From positions 1 through 64,000 of the forward strand of contig LQPB01000043.1 of the NCBI GenBank assembly GCA_002102225.1: a stretch of 64,000 bases of DNA, read 5' to 3'. Under the pieces are notes generated by a model. That model saw only the letters and a program-made list of their open reading frames with translations. It ran no database searches and was not told where the DNA came from. Made by a program: the position numbers and the translations under genes. Source of the stretch: Mycobacterium interjectum (lineage in GTDB: Bacteria > Actinomycetota > Actinomycetes > Mycobacteriales > Mycobacteriaceae). Of this stretch, positions 47,070 to 55,943 are shown in pieces. The first letter of the stretch is position 1. Every line of letters starts with the position of its first letter.

Positions 47070-47097
47070 TGACCACCGGTCATGCGACCAGTGGTCA
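47070..47097. promoter_or_regulatory. 28-bp inverted repeat upstream of the wax ester synthase gene
   Basis: TGACCACCGGTC-ATGC-GACCAGTGGTCA: 12-bp arms matching at 11 of 12 positions with a 4-base centre, 28 bases before the ATG at 47126. A strong operator candidate; it does not match the DosR box. Confidence 0.5.
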
Positions 47098-47125
47098 CGG
47101 CCGCGCGAAGGGGATTGGTTGGGGG

Positions 47126-48514
47126 ATGCAGCGACTCAGTGGGCTGGACGCGTTCTTTTTGTACCTGGAATCACCAACGCAGCCGTTGAATATTTGCTGC
47201 GTCATGGAGCTGAACCCCGAAACGAACCCCGGCGGCTATACGTTCGAACGGTTCCGGGAGGCGCTGGCGGTGCAGGTGGATGCCGTGCCCGAATTCCGTT
47301 TCAAGCTGGCCGACAGCCAACTGAACTTCGACCACCCAGTCTGGGTCGACGACGAGTGTTTCGATTTGGCGCGGCACCTGCACCACGCCGCGCTCCCCTC
47401 GCCCGGCGGACCGCGGGAGTTAGCGGAGATCTGCGGTCACGTGGCGGGGCTGCCGCTCGATCGCGATCGCCCGCTGTGGGAAATGTGGGTGATCGAGGGC
47501 CTGCACGGCAAGGACGCGCTCTCCGTGATCCTCAAGGCACACCACGCGGTCGTCGACGGGGTCGGGGGTGCCAACCTGCTGGCCCGGTTGTGCAGCACCG
47601 CGGCCGATGCCCCGCCGCCCAAACCGGCTGACCGCACAGCCGGGGCGAATCCCCTTCAGATCGCCGCGTCGGGGCTGCTGGGCGCCGCGCTGCGGCCTTG
47701 GCGGCTGGCCAAGGTGGTGCCGGCAACAGCGTTGACGCTCGCGCAAACCGTCCTGCGCGCCCGCGGCGGCGGCCACACCATGGCCGCCCCGTTCGCGGCG
47801 CCGCCGACGGCGTTCAACGGTCCGTTCAGCCGGCGCCGCAACGTCGCCATGACCTCCGTGGACCTCGAGGACGTCAAGGCGGTCAAGAACAGGTTCGGTG
47901 TGACGATCAACGACGTGGTGACGGCGTTGTGCGCGGGGGCGCTGCGGCAGTTCTTCTCCGACCGGGCGGAACTGCCGGACAGCCCGATGGTGGCCAGCGT
48001 GCCGGTGTCGGTGCACGGCAGGTCCGATCGGCCGGGCCGAAACCAGACCACATGGATGCTGTGCCGGCTCGAAACGCATATCGACGACCCGGCCCAGCGA
48101 CTGAGCAGCATCGCGCACGGCAACGCGTCGGCCAAGGACCACGCCGCGTCGATGGGTCCGAGCCTGCTGCAGGACTGGACGCAAGTGGCCGGGCAGACCA
48201 TGTTCGGCGCCGCGAGGAAGCTGCTGCCGCGAATGCCGTTGCCGGAGAACCCACCACACAACCTGGTGTTGTCCAACGTGCCCGGCCCGCAGGAACAGCT
48301 CTACTTCCTGGGTTGCCGGATCGACGCCATGTATCCGCTGGGCCCGATCATCGCGGGCGCCGGGCTCAACGTGACCGTCATGTCGCTCAACGGCCGGCTC
48401 GGTGTCGGCATCAATTCCTGCCCCGACCTCGTGCCAGACCTGTGGGGGCTCGCCGACGCCTTTCCCGCGGCGCTCAAGGAACTGATGGATTGCGGTCCGC
48501 CCTCCCCGCGCTAG
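47126..48514 (+). CDS. Wax ester synthase/diacylglycerol acyltransferase (WS/DGAT, Tgs-like)
   Basis: A 462-residue acyltransferase. The catalytic HHAVVDG (H-H-x3-D-G) lies near residues 138-144, with RPLWEMWVIEGL just before it, VPVSVHG near 293 and the C-terminal NLVLSNVPGPQEQLYFLG near 380. It joins acyl-CoA to diacylglycerol or alcohols for storage lipid. ATG at 47126 gives the usual start MQRLSGLDAFFLYLE. Alone in its transcript; possibly controlled by the 47070-47097 dyad. Confidence 0.93.
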   Translation: MQRLSGLDAFFLYLESPTQPLNICCVMELNPETNPGGYTFERFREALAVQVDAVPEFRFKLADSQLNFDHPVWVDDECFDLARHLHHAALPSPGGPRELAEICGHVAGLPLDRDRPLWEMWVIEGLHGKDALSVILKAHHAVVDGVGGANLLARLCSTAADAPPPKPADRTAGANPLQIAASGLLGAALRPWRLAKVVPATALTLAQTVLRARGGGHTMAAPFAAPPTAFNGPFSRRRNVAMTSVDLEDVKAVKNRFGVTINDVVTALCAGALRQFFSDRAELPDSPMVASVPVSVHGRSDRPGRNQTTWMLCRLETHIDDPAQRLSSIAHGNASAKDHAASMGPSLLQDWTQVAGQTMFGAARKLLPRMPLPENPPHNLVLSNVPGPQEQLYFLGCRIDAMYPLGPIIAGAGLNVTVMSLNGRLGVGINSCPDLVPDLWGLADAFPAALKELMDCGPPSPR

Positions 48515-48539
48515 CCAACGTGGTTGTGCCGCTTGACGT

Positions 48540-48980
48540 TCAGGTCGGCGGCTGCGCCCCGATCGTCATGACGGCGAGTCGGCATCCCCCCGGACCCGCA
48601 CGCCAGGCGTGGTCGACGCCGGTGACCACCGCGCTGTCACCGGCGGCGAGCGGATGTGCGCCGTCGTCGAGGATCAGGTCCACCGAGCCCGACAGCACCA
48701 CGTCGAAATCGACGGTGTCGGTGTGGTGCATCCCGATTTCGGCACCCGGCGCGTACTCGATCGCCGCCCAGCGCAGCGCGCCGGGCGCGACGACCAGGTC
48801 GAGGAGGTCCGCGGCCCGCCCGCCCCCGGTCGAAATCGACGGAAGCGACGGCGCCGCGAAGAGCACCGAATAAAGGACGCCGCCGAGACCGGCGTCCCCC
48901 TGCATTTCGACGGCGCCGTCCCGCGCGGCGCACGACCGCCCCGACTCGTCGACGCCGGTGATCAGCAAGCGACCTGACAT
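48540..48980 (-). CDS. Cupin-domain protein
   Basis: A 146-residue single cupin. Core motifs: IGMHHTDTVDFDVVLSGSVD near residue 82 (His ligands and Glu-like position replaced by Asp) and LAAGDSAVVTGVDHAWRAG near 110 (second motif with His). A possible metal-binding enzyme or small-molecule sensor. ATG at 48978-48980. Divergent from the HsaD-like hydrolase with 75 bases between, at the border of the catabolic island. Confidence 0.8.
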   Translation of the reverse strand: MSGRLLITGVDESGRSCAARDGAVEMQGDAGLGGVLYSVLFAAPSLPSISTGGGRAADLLDLVVAPGALRWAAIEYAPGAEIGMHHTDTVDFDVVLSGSVDLILDDGAHPLAAGDSAVVTGVDHAWRAGPGGCRLAVMTIGAQPPT

Positions 48981-49055
48981 GGCGTGAGACTCTAGACGAC
49001 CCGATCGGCGGGACATCGCTCCCGCTCGCCACGGCGGCATGGCAGGGTGACATGC

Positions 49056-49925
49056 GTGGCCAACACTTCGCAACCGACTGTCGAGCAAGACCTGCGCGAA
49101 ATCACCACCCCGAAGGGCGCATTGCGCTATTACGACTGCGGCCCCAATTCCGGGCCGGTGCTGCTCTTTCTGCACGGCTCCGGTCCCGGGGTCACCGGTT
49201 GGCGCAACTTTCGCGGGCTGCTGCCGACGTTCGCCGAGCACTTCCGCTGCCTGGTCCTGGAATTTCCGGGCTTCGGGGTCAGCGACGACTTCGGGGGCCA
49301 CCCGATGGTCGACGCGTTCGGCGCCGTGTCGCCGTTGTTGGAGGCGCTCGGCGTCGACAAGGCGCACATCGTCGGCAACTCGATGGGCGGCGGCGTCGGC
49401 ATCAACTTCGCCATCCGCAATCCGGACCGCGTCGGCCGGCTGGTGACGATCGGCGGCATCGGCACCAACATCTTCAGCCCCAGCCCCAGTGAGGGCATCC
49501 GGCTGCTGCAGGAGTTCGTCGAAGACCCGACGCGCCAGCGCCTCGTCGACTGGCTCAAGTCGATGGTGTACGACCAGTCCTTGGTCACCGACGAACTCAT
49601 CGAGGAACGCTGGCAGCTGGCGACGGACCCGGAGACCCTGGCCGCCGCGCGCCGCATGTACGGCAAGGCGGCCTTCGCCGGGATGAACGCCGCGATGGCC
49701 GCCTCCGACCGGCCGCAGCCGTGGGCGGTCATGCACAAGCTCGCGGCGCCGACCCTGCTGACCTGGGGCCGCGACGACCGGGTGAGCCCGCCCGACATGG
49801 CGCTCATCCCGATGCGCACCATCCCGAATGCCGAACTGCACATCTTCCCCAACTCCGGGCACTGGGCCATGATCGAGGCCAAGGAGGCGTTCGAAAGCAC
49901 GGTCCTCGGTTTCCTGTCGCGCTAA
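49056..49925 (+). CDS. Meta-cleavage-product hydrolase-like alpha/beta hydrolase (HsaD/BphD type)
   Basis: A 289-residue C-C hydrolase-like protein. The triad is intact: Ser near 109 (VGNSMGGG), Asp near 240 (WGRDDRVSP) and His near 269 (NSGHWAMIEA); oxyanion stretch FLHGSGPGVTGWRNF near 35 is typical of the BphD/HsaD group. Such enzymes hydrolyse the dienoate formed by extradiol dioxygenases. An HsaC-like dioxygenase is encoded at 55944. GTG at 49056 fits the upstream GGCAGGG better than the GTG three codons earlier. Ends overlap the convergent SnoaL gene by four bases. Confidence 0.87.
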   Translation: MANTSQPTVEQDLREITTPKGALRYYDCGPNSGPVLLFLHGSGPGVTGWRNFRGLLPTFAEHFRCLVLEFPGFGVSDDFGGHPMVDAFGAVSPLLEALGVDKAHIVGNSMGGGVGINFAIRNPDRVGRLVTIGGIGTNIFSPSPSEGIRLLQEFVEDPTRQRLVDWLKSMVYDQSLVTDELIEERWQLATDPETLAAARRMYGKAAFAGMNAAMAASDRPQPWAVMHKLAAPTLLTWGRDDRVSPPDMALIPMRTIPNAELHIFPNSGHWAMIEAKEAFESTVLGFLSR

Positions 49926-50416
49926 CCCGGCTCGACCGATCCGGCGAGGCCCTTCAGCAAGAGCGCGTGCGCGTCCGGATTGCCGTCGAGGACCCGGCTG
50001 GTACGGGTGGTGATCAGCCAGCGGTCCTCGATCCGCTGCAGAACGAAATGGTGGGCGGTCGCCCGCCACACCCGGTAGCCATCCTTCTCGGCGCCGTCGC
50101 GGACGAGCACCAGCGATTCGCAGACCGCCACCGCCTCGTCGCCGGCGAGGGTGACGACGCAGGGCCCCAGGAAGTGACTGCACCCCTTGGCCACCAGCTT
50201 CTGGTGGGCGTCCGAGGCGATCATGGCGTGGACGTCCGCGCGGCTGTTCATCCGCCACCCGTCGACGTCGTAGACCCCGTCGGTGGCCCACAGCCGCGCC
50301 GCCGCGTCCGCGTCTCCGGCGTCCACCGCCGGGCCGTAGGAAGCGATCAATTGCCGGATGTCGCGGTCGTCCTCGAGCCGGCGCAGCCGCGCCGACAAGT
50401 CGTCAATATCGGTCAT
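49922..50416 (-). CDS. SnoaL-like/NTF2-fold protein
   Basis: A 164-residue NTF2-like protein with the typical start LEDDRDIRQLIASYGPAVDA near 14, DGVYDVDGWRMNSRADVHAM near 45 and EDRWLITTRTSRVLDGN near 130. Related to ring-hydroxylating dioxygenase beta-subunit-like and steroid-isomerase-like folds. Last gene of the BVMO-led minus-strand operon (45 bases after the thioesterase). A role in isomerisation or dehydration of a ring intermediate is possible. Confidence 0.75.
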   Translation of the reverse strand: MTDIDDLSARLRRLEDDRDIRQLIASYGPAVDAGDADAAARLWATDGVYDVDGWRMNSRADVHAMIASDAHQKLVAKGCSHFLGPCVVTLAGDEAVAVCESLVLVRDGAEKDGYRVWRATAHHFVLQRIEDRWLITTRTSRVLDGNPDAHALLLKGLAGSVEPG

Positions 50417-50461
50417 CGGTCGCGCTCCTCATCGGTGATTGGTACCCGAGTCGACTAACAG

Positions 50462-51055
50462 TCACCGCGGCGCCTTGACGGGCGTGATGAACACCCCGTC
50501 TGCCTCCACCGTGATTCCCTGATTGTCGGCGATGTGCCCCTTAGCGAAGGTCTTAACTCCGTCGATGCGATCAACCCATGCCTCCACGCGGACCGGGCCA
50601 AGGGGCGTTCCCCGCACATAGCGCAGCGTGAGCGTGCCCGTGTAGGCCGGGCGTCCGGGCTGATGGGCGGTTGCGCCCAGGACGTGGTCGAGGATCATGG
50701 CGCACACACCGCCATGGGCATGACCGGGAGGCCCCTCGTAGGCTGCGCCCAGCGTGACTTCCGTCCACACCGCACCGTCCGCGTTCCGGTGCACTGTGAG
50801 CGGCGGCGCGACGGGATTGCGGATTCCGATCAGCACGTTGCCCGACGCGACGGGTTGTCCGTCGACGGTCGGACGGACCCCGAACGAGCTTGGCATCAGG
50901 ACTTCGCTCAGCCGCTCGACCGCGAAATCTACGTTTGCCTTGGCCGCCGCGACCGAGGTCGCCCCCGCCTCCGTTCGGATAGTGACGTCGATGAGACGGC
51001 GAACGGATTCGGCAAGCTGACCGTATTTCGGTTCGTCTTCGCTGTTGTCAGTCAC
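50462..51055 (-). CDS. PaaI-type hot-dog thioesterase
   Basis: A 197-residue protein whose C-terminal 120 residues form a hot-dog thioesterase: YEGPPGHAHGGVCAMILDHV near 120 (the HGG-x-A motif of the PaaI group) and YTGTLTLRYVRGTPLGPVRV near 150. The N-terminal 60 residues are a helical extension common in mycobacterial members. It would release CoA from acyl-thioesters, perhaps relieving CoA trapping. GTG at 51053-51055, with GGAGG 11 bases upstream. Between SDR and SnoaL in the operon. Confidence 0.83.
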   Translation of the reverse strand: MTDNSEDEPKYGQLAESVRRLIDVTIRTEAGATSVAAAKANVDFAVERLSEVLMPSSFGVRPTVDGQPVASGNVLIGIRNPVAPPLTVHRNADGAVWTEVTLGAAYEGPPGHAHGGVCAMILDHVLGATAHQPGRPAYTGTLTLRYVRGTPLGPVRVEAWVDRIDGVKTFAKGHIADNQGITVEADGVFITPVKAPR

Positions 51056-51077
51056 CCGGCACCATTCCTCCTCCCGG

Positions 51078-51911
51078 TCATCGCTGGGTGGCGCCCGCGT
51101 CGATGGGCAGGGTCGCCGCGGTGATGTAGCGCGCTTCGTCAGAGGCCAAAAATAGCGCGGCGTTGGCCACGTCCACCGCGTCGATCCACGGCACCGCAAG
51201 CATGTTCATGCCGCGCGCCGCCTCGGCGAATTCGGCACGTGTGGGCGCCCGGTTCAAGTCGGGACGGAAAGCACCCCTGACGGCGTCGTTCTGGATCATC
51301 GGGGTGTCGACGTTGGTCGGGTGCACGCAATTCACGCGGACATTATGCGGCGCAAGCTCATTGGCGAGGCTGCGCATCAGGCCGACCACGCCGTGCTTGG
51401 CGGCGGTGTAGTGCGCCACGCCGACCAGGCCGCGCAGTCCCGCGATGGAGTTCGTCAGCACCATCGCACCGCCGCCGCGCGCGATCAGATGCGGCGCACC
51501 CGCCCGGCAGGTGTGCCACACCCCGGTGAGGTTCACATCCAGCATGGTGCGCCACGCGTCTTCGTCGAGCTCGAGCGCCGCCCCGCGCGAGGTGATCCCC
51601 GCCGTCGCGCACACCACGTCCAGCCCGCCGAACCGCTCGACCCCCCTGTCCGTCGCGGCTTGCATGGCGGCCAGGTCACGCACGTCGACGATTTCGGCGT
51701 GCGCGTGAGCGCCGGCCGTGGTGATCAACGCCGCCGTCTGGTCGAGGTCGGCGGGGGTGCTGGGCGGGATGATTACCGTCTCGACCGGACCGCAAACGTC
51801 CAGCGCCACGATGTCGGCGCCCTCCTGCGCGAACCGGACGGCCTGCGCACGCCCGATCCCGCGCGCCGCACCCGTGATCAATGCGACCTTGCCCTGCAGA
51901 CGCCCGCTCAC
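51078..51911 (-). CDS. Mycofactocin-coupled SDR family oxidoreductase
   Basis: A 277-residue SDR with TGAARGIGRAQAVRFAQEGA near residue 12, then the subfamily insertion (LDVCGPVETVIIPPSTPADL near 35) that marks mycofactocin-dependent enzymes, and YTAAKHG near 160. Same subfamily as the SDR at 5912. GTG at 51909-51911 overlaps the next SDR by four bases. Probably oxidises an alcohol produced within this cluster. Confidence 0.87.
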   Translation of the reverse strand: MSGRLQGKVALITGAARGIGRAQAVRFAQEGADIVALDVCGPVETVIIPPSTPADLDQTAALITTAGAHAHAEIVDVRDLAAMQAATDRGVERFGGLDVVCATAGITSRGAALELDEDAWRTMLDVNLTGVWHTCRAGAPHLIARGGGAMVLTNSIAGLRGLVGVAHYTAAKHGVVGLMRSLANELAPHNVRVNCVHPTNVDTPMIQNDAVRGAFRPDLNRAPTRAEFAEAARGMNMLAVPWIDAVDVANAALFLASDEARYITAATLPIDAGATQR

Positions 51912-52711
51912 GTCGTCTTCTGGGTCAGGCCCGCGTCGATGACGAGCTGGGTCCCGGTGATGTAGCGCGCCTGATCGGAGGCCAGGAATACCACGGCGTT
52001 GGCCACGTCGACGGGTTCCACCCATGGCACCGGCAGTAGGTTGCGCGACTGCAGCACCTTGGCGGCGTCGCCGGCCGTCGGGTTGTCCAGGTCCGGGCGC
52101 AGGCGCCGGAATGTCCGCTCGTTGAGCATCATCGGGGTGGCGACCGGTCCGGGGTGCACGGTGTTGACCCGAATGCTGCGCGGGCCGAGCTCATTGGCGA
52201 GCGTGCGAGCCAGGCCCACCACCGCGTGCTTGCTCGCGGTGTAGTGCGCGGTGTCGGGTGTGCCGCGAAGTCCGTTGGTGGAGCTGATGATGACGATGGA
52301 GCCGCCGCGCTCCCCGATATGCGGCGCGCCTGCCCTGACGGTGTGCCAGACGCCGGTGAGGTTCACATCGAGCGTCCGTTGCCAGTCCCGCGGGTCGAGT
52401 TTCCATGACGGCGTGCCCGCGATATGGATCCCGGCATTGGCGATGATGACGTCGAGGCGCCCCAGTTCGCCGACGCCGGCGTCCACTGCGGCCGTGACGG
52501 CCTTCAGGTCGCTCACGTCGGCCAAGCCGGTCGCACAGCGGCGTCCGCGGCTTTCTACTTCCCTTGCGGTGTCGCCTAACTCGTCGGCGACCGCCGGTCC
52601 GTCGAGCGCGATGACGTCGGCGCCCTCGTCGGCGAACCGCTGACAGTGCACGCGTCCCGTGCCCTGGGCGGCACCGGTCACCAGCACGGCCTTGCCGACC
52701 AATCCCGTCAT
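51908..52711 (-). CDS. SDR oxidoreductase related to the mycofactocin-type group
   Basis: A 267-residue SDR: TGAAQGTGRVHCQRFADEGA near residue 12, NAGIHIAG near 90, YTASKHAVVGLARTLANELG near 155, and TGTQLVIDAGL at the C-terminus. Overall similar to its downstream neighbour, but the insertion after strand 2 is short (ALDGPAVADELGD), so NAD may be freely exchangeable. Linked by ATGA overlap to the BVMO and GTGA overlap to the next SDR. Confidence 0.85.
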   Translation of the reverse strand: MTGLVGKAVLVTGAAQGTGRVHCQRFADEGADVIALDGPAVADELGDTAREVESRGRRCATGLADVSDLKAVTAAVDAGVGELGRLDVIIANAGIHIAGTPSWKLDPRDWQRTLDVNLTGVWHTVRAGAPHIGERGGSIVIISSTNGLRGTPDTAHYTASKHAVVGLARTLANELGPRSIRVNTVHPGPVATPMMLNERTFRRLRPDLDNPTAGDAAKVLQSRNLLPVPWVEPVDVANAVVFLASDQARYITGTQLVIDAGLTQKTT

Positions 52712-54324
52712 CGCGGCGGTTTGACGAGGTCGAAGCCCTTGTAGCCGGCCTCGGCAACCTCGGCGCAGATATCGTTGTACGTCGCGAACCCCCCGACGAA
52801 TAGCATGAATCCTCTTGGCTTTCCGGGCACATTGGCCCCCATGTACCAGGAGTTCGCCTGGGTGAACAGGGTGGCGTCGGCGCGCCGGGCGCATTCGGCG
52901 ACCCAGCCGTCCACGGCGTCGCGAGTCGCCTCGATTCCCGCGTAGCCGTGGCCATCGAGGTACGCGATGGCTGCTGCGATCCAGTTCACCTGCGCCTCGG
53001 CGTGCAACACCATGTTGGCCAGCACGGCGGGCGCTCCCGGTCCCGAGATCACGAAGACATTCGGAAATCCGTCCACCCCCAGGCCCAGGTAGGTGCGCGG
53101 TCCGTGCGCCCAGTCGTCGCGCAGCCTGGTGCCGTCGCGGCCGACGATGTCGATCTTGGCCAGCGCTCCGGTCATCGCGTCGAAGCCCGTTGCGAACACG
53201 ATCATGTCGAGGTCGTAGTGTGCGTCGGTCGTCCTGATTCCGGTCGTGTCGACCGATTCGATCGGGGTGGCGCGCACGCTGATCAGCGACACGTTGGGCT
53301 TGTTGAATGTCTGAAAGTAGTTGCTGTCGGTGCAGATTCGCTTCGTGCCGATCGGGTGGTCGGTGGGGATGAGCAGATCGGCCAGCGCCGGATCGTCGAT
53401 GACCGCCCGAACTTTTTCCTCGTAGAACTTGCGGGCCTCGTCATTGGCCGTCTGATCGGTCAGCTGGTCCGGAAATGTCTTCGAGAACAGCACGCCGCCC
53501 AGCTGCCAGCGCTGTTCAAACGCCGCGCGGCGCTCCTCGGCCGTGCACTCCATGGTGGGCTTGGGGGCGGTGATATGCGGCGATCCCCCGCCACTGCGCC
53601 ACGACAAGCGACGGCGTTCGCGGTAGCCGGCCTTGATGCCGTCGAGTTCGGCTGTCGACAACGGTTCGTTGCCGGCGGGAACGCTGTAGTTGGGGGTGCG
53701 CTGAAAGACGAACAGCTGCCGGGCTTGTTCGGCGATGATCGGAATCGATTGGATGCCAGACGATCCGGTGCCGATCACCGCCACCCGCTTCCCGGCAAAA
53801 TCGACGGGCTCGTGCGGCCACTCGGCGGTGTGGTACACCTCGCCGGCGAACGAATCCAGGCCATTGAAGTCGGGAGTCAGCGCAGCCGACAGCGGGCCGG
53901 TCGCCAGCACGCAAAATCGTGCGGACAGCGGCACCCCGTCGTCGGTGGTGACCGTCCAGCGCAGCGTTGTCTCGTCGAGCACCGCGGACGCGACGCGCGT
54001 GTTGAACACGATGTCGCGTCGCAGGTCGAGTTTGTCGGCCACCCAGTTCAGGTACGCGAGAATCTCTGCCTGGGTGGCGTACTTCTCGGTCCACGTCCAC
54101 TCTTGCTGCAGTTCGTCCGAGAACGAGTAGCAGTAGTCGACGCTTTCGACGTCGCACCGCGCGCCCGGATAGCGGTTGTAATACCAGGTGCCGCCCAGCG
54201 CGGGTGCGGCTTCGACGACCCGCACCGACAGGCCTTGGGTCCGAAGCTTGTGCAGGGCGTACAGGCCCGCGAACCCCGCGCCGACCACGACGACGTCCAG
54301 GCGCTCCGCATCGACATTGCTCAC
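52708..54324 (-). CDS. Baeyer-Villiger monooxygenase
   Basis: A 538-residue class B flavoprotein: GAGFAGLYALHKL at the N-terminus, GGTWYYNRYPGARCDVESVD near 45, BVMO fingerprint FAGEVYHTAEW near 160 (intact F-x-G-x3-H-x3-W), NADP site GTGSSGIQSIP near 185, and WYMGANVPGKPRGFM near 490. Converts ketones to esters or lactones with NADPH and O2. First gene of a minus-strand operon (BVMO, two SDRs, thioesterase, SnoaL). GTG at 54322-54324. Divergent from the HsaA-like gene; very like the BVMO at 25256. Confidence 0.92.
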   Translation of the reverse strand: MSNVDAERLDVVVVGAGFAGLYALHKLRTQGLSVRVVEAAPALGGTWYYNRYPGARCDVESVDYCYSFSDELQQEWTWTEKYATQAEILAYLNWVADKLDLRRDIVFNTRVASAVLDETTLRWTVTTDDGVPLSARFCVLATGPLSAALTPDFNGLDSFAGEVYHTAEWPHEPVDFAGKRVAVIGTGSSGIQSIPIIAEQARQLFVFQRTPNYSVPAGNEPLSTAELDGIKAGYRERRRLSWRSGGGSPHITAPKPTMECTAEERRAAFEQRWQLGGVLFSKTFPDQLTDQTANDEARKFYEEKVRAVIDDPALADLLIPTDHPIGTKRICTDSNYFQTFNKPNVSLISVRATPIESVDTTGIRTTDAHYDLDMIVFATGFDAMTGALAKIDIVGRDGTRLRDDWAHGPRTYLGLGVDGFPNVFVISGPGAPAVLANMVLHAEAQVNWIAAAIAYLDGHGYAGIEATRDAVDGWVAECARRADATLFTQANSWYMGANVPGKPRGFMLFVGGFATYNDICAEVAEAGYKGFDLVKPPR

Positions 54325-54463
54325 AGGCCATACGGTAGGAAACGCCGTCGCTGCCGCCCGCTGCCCTTCCCGGTCACCGGACGCTCCAATCGCGGTTTCC
54401 CGGCCACCGGGCGCGCGAACTTGCCGCAACGTTTCAGTACAAGACCATCGGCAGACGTCGAAA
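54325..54463. other. Divergent intergenic segment, no gene recognised
   Basis: Between the BVMO start and the ferredoxin relic. I see no coding family, only two GGTCACCGG/GGCCACCGG-like boxes around 54400. It probably contains the minus-strand operon promoter. Confidence 0.4.
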
Positions 54464-54658
54464 GTTGCCCACGTCGACGTCGACTGGACCGATACCGGTT
54501 GCGCTGGCCGCGCGAGCAGTCCCTGGTAGACGCGATGCTCGATGCCGGCATCGACGTGCCGCACTCGTGCCGCGAAGGGCGCCGCGGTTCGTGCGTGGCC
54601 GTCTGATCCTGTCGTGCCAGGCCCGGCGGCCAGCGCCGACCTGCGCGTCGAATTCTGA
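54464..54658 (+). pseudogene. Relic of a KshB-type reductase C-terminal 2Fe-2S ferredoxin domain
   Basis: Pieces of one plant-type ferredoxin domain appear in order but in different frames: VAHVDVDWTDTG (from 54464), then RWPREQSLVDAMLDAGIDVP followed by HSCREGRRGSCVAV and a stop at 54604-54606, then LILSCQAR, then ASADLRVEF with TGA at 54656-54658. About 30 residues are missing between the third and fourth Cys, and the second cluster Cys (C-x4-C) is Arg. So it cannot bind a cluster. It matches the C-terminus of KshB/HmpA-type oxygenase reductases and lies just upstream of the HsaA-like gene. Confidence 0.72.
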
Positions 54659-54750
54659 CGGCTTTTTCGTCCGCTCATCGGGAACGCCTTTGGGTCGGGC
54701 ACGAACTGCGGTAGACCATTACTACGCCCCCCACACGTAAGGACGACGAG

Positions 54751-55935
54751 ATGACCGAGCGGGTACTCGACCAGGTAATGGCCATGGCCGACCAGTTGCG
54801 CGACCAGGCCGCCGAAGCCGAACGGATCGGCAGGCTCACCGACGACACGGTCAAACTCATGAAGGGTGCGGGCCTGATCCGGATGCTGCAGACCAAGCAA
54901 TACCAGGGGTTCGAGGTGCACCCCCGCGAGTTCGCCGAGACGACCATGGCTACCGCGGCGCTGGACCCGGCGGCCGGCTGGATCGTGGGCGTGGTGGGCG
55001 TGCACCCCTACCAATTGGCCTACGCGGACCCGAAAGTGGCCGCCGAAATCTGGGCCGACGACGTCGACACCTGGATGGCTTCCCCCTACGCGCCGCAGGG
55101 GGTGGCCAGGCCCGTCGATGGCGGCTACATCTTCAACGGCCGCTGGCAATTCAGCTCGGGCACCGACCATTGCGACTGGATCATCCTGGGCGCGATGCTC
55201 GGCGACGACAAGGGCATTCCGTTGATGCCGCCGCAAATGTTGCACATGATCCTGCCCCGCAAGGACTACGAGATCGTTGAGGATTCGTGGAACGTGGTGG
55301 GGCTGCGCGGTACCGGCTCCAAGGACGTCATCGTCAAGGACGCGTTCGTCCCGGCCTACCGCACCATGAATGCGACGAAGGTGATGGACGGCACCGCCCA
55401 GCGCGAGGCCGGCATGACCGAGCCGCTGTACCTGATGCCGTGGTCGACGATGTTCCCGCTGGGCATCTCGGCGGCCACCATCGGCATCGCGGAAGGGGCG
55501 CTCGCAGCGCACCTGGACTACCAGCGTGAGCGCGTCGGCGCGACCGGAACCGCGATCAAGGACGACCCCTACGTCATGCACGCCATCGGCGAGGCCGCCG
55601 CGGACATCAACGCCGCACGCCAGGAATTGCTGACCAACGCCGACCGCATCTACGACATGGTGGCCGCGGGGAAGGAGGTGTCGTTCGCGGACCGCGCCGC
55701 CGGTCGCCGCACCCAGGTTCGCGCCGTGTGGCGCGCGGTCGCGGCGGTCGACGAAATATTCGCCCGCTCGGGCGGCAACGCGGCGCGAATGGACAAGCCG
55801 CTGCAGCGCTACTGGCGCGATGTGCACGTCGGCCATCTGCACGCCATTCACGTCCCCGGCACCACCTACCACGCGTCGGCGCTGAGTTCGCTGGGAATCG
55901 ATCCGCCCGAGGGTCCGCTGCGGGCCCTGATCTAG
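54751..55935 (+). CDS. HsaA-like flavin-dependent hydroxylase (acyl-CoA dehydrogenase fold)
   Basis: A 394-residue protein of the two-component flavin monooxygenase branch. It lines up well with HsaA, the 3-HSA hydroxylase of cholesterol catabolism: LQTKQYQGFEVHPREFAETT near 46, YAPQGVARPVDGGYIFNGRW near 113, SSGTDHCDWI near 139, VVGLRGTGSKDVIVKDAFV near 183 and WRDVHVGHLHAIHVPG near 360. It needs reduced flavin from an HsaB-like reductase, which is not nearby. ATG with AAGGACGACGAG upstream. First gene of hydroxylase, dioxygenase and dehydrogenase. Confidence 0.88.
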   Translation: MTERVLDQVMAMADQLRDQAAEAERIGRLTDDTVKLMKGAGLIRMLQTKQYQGFEVHPREFAETTMATAALDPAAGWIVGVVGVHPYQLAYADPKVAAEIWADDVDTWMASPYAPQGVARPVDGGYIFNGRWQFSSGTDHCDWIILGAMLGDDKGIPLMPPQMLHMILPRKDYEIVEDSWNVVGLRGTGSKDVIVKDAFVPAYRTMNATKVMDGTAQREAGMTEPLYLMPWSTMFPLGISAATIGIAEGALAAHLDYQRERVGATGTAIKDDPYVMHAIGEAAADINAARQELLTNADRIYDMVAAGKEVSFADRAAGRRTQVRAVWRAVAAVDEIFARSGGNAARMDKPLQRYWRDVHVGHLHAIHVPGTTYHASALSSLGIDPPEGPLRALI

Positions 55936-55943
55936 GAGTCGCC

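Noticed and set aside
47070..47097. DosR (dormancy) box before the WS/DGAT gene
   Set aside because: The dyad GACCAC...GTGGTC differs from the DosR consensus with its GGGAC/GTCCC halves, so only a generic operator is claimed.
54325..55872. An upstream extension of the BVMO frame antisense to the HsaA-like gene
   Set aside because: No BVMO sequence is expected before the FAD motif, and the region is better explained by the plus-strand hydroxylase.
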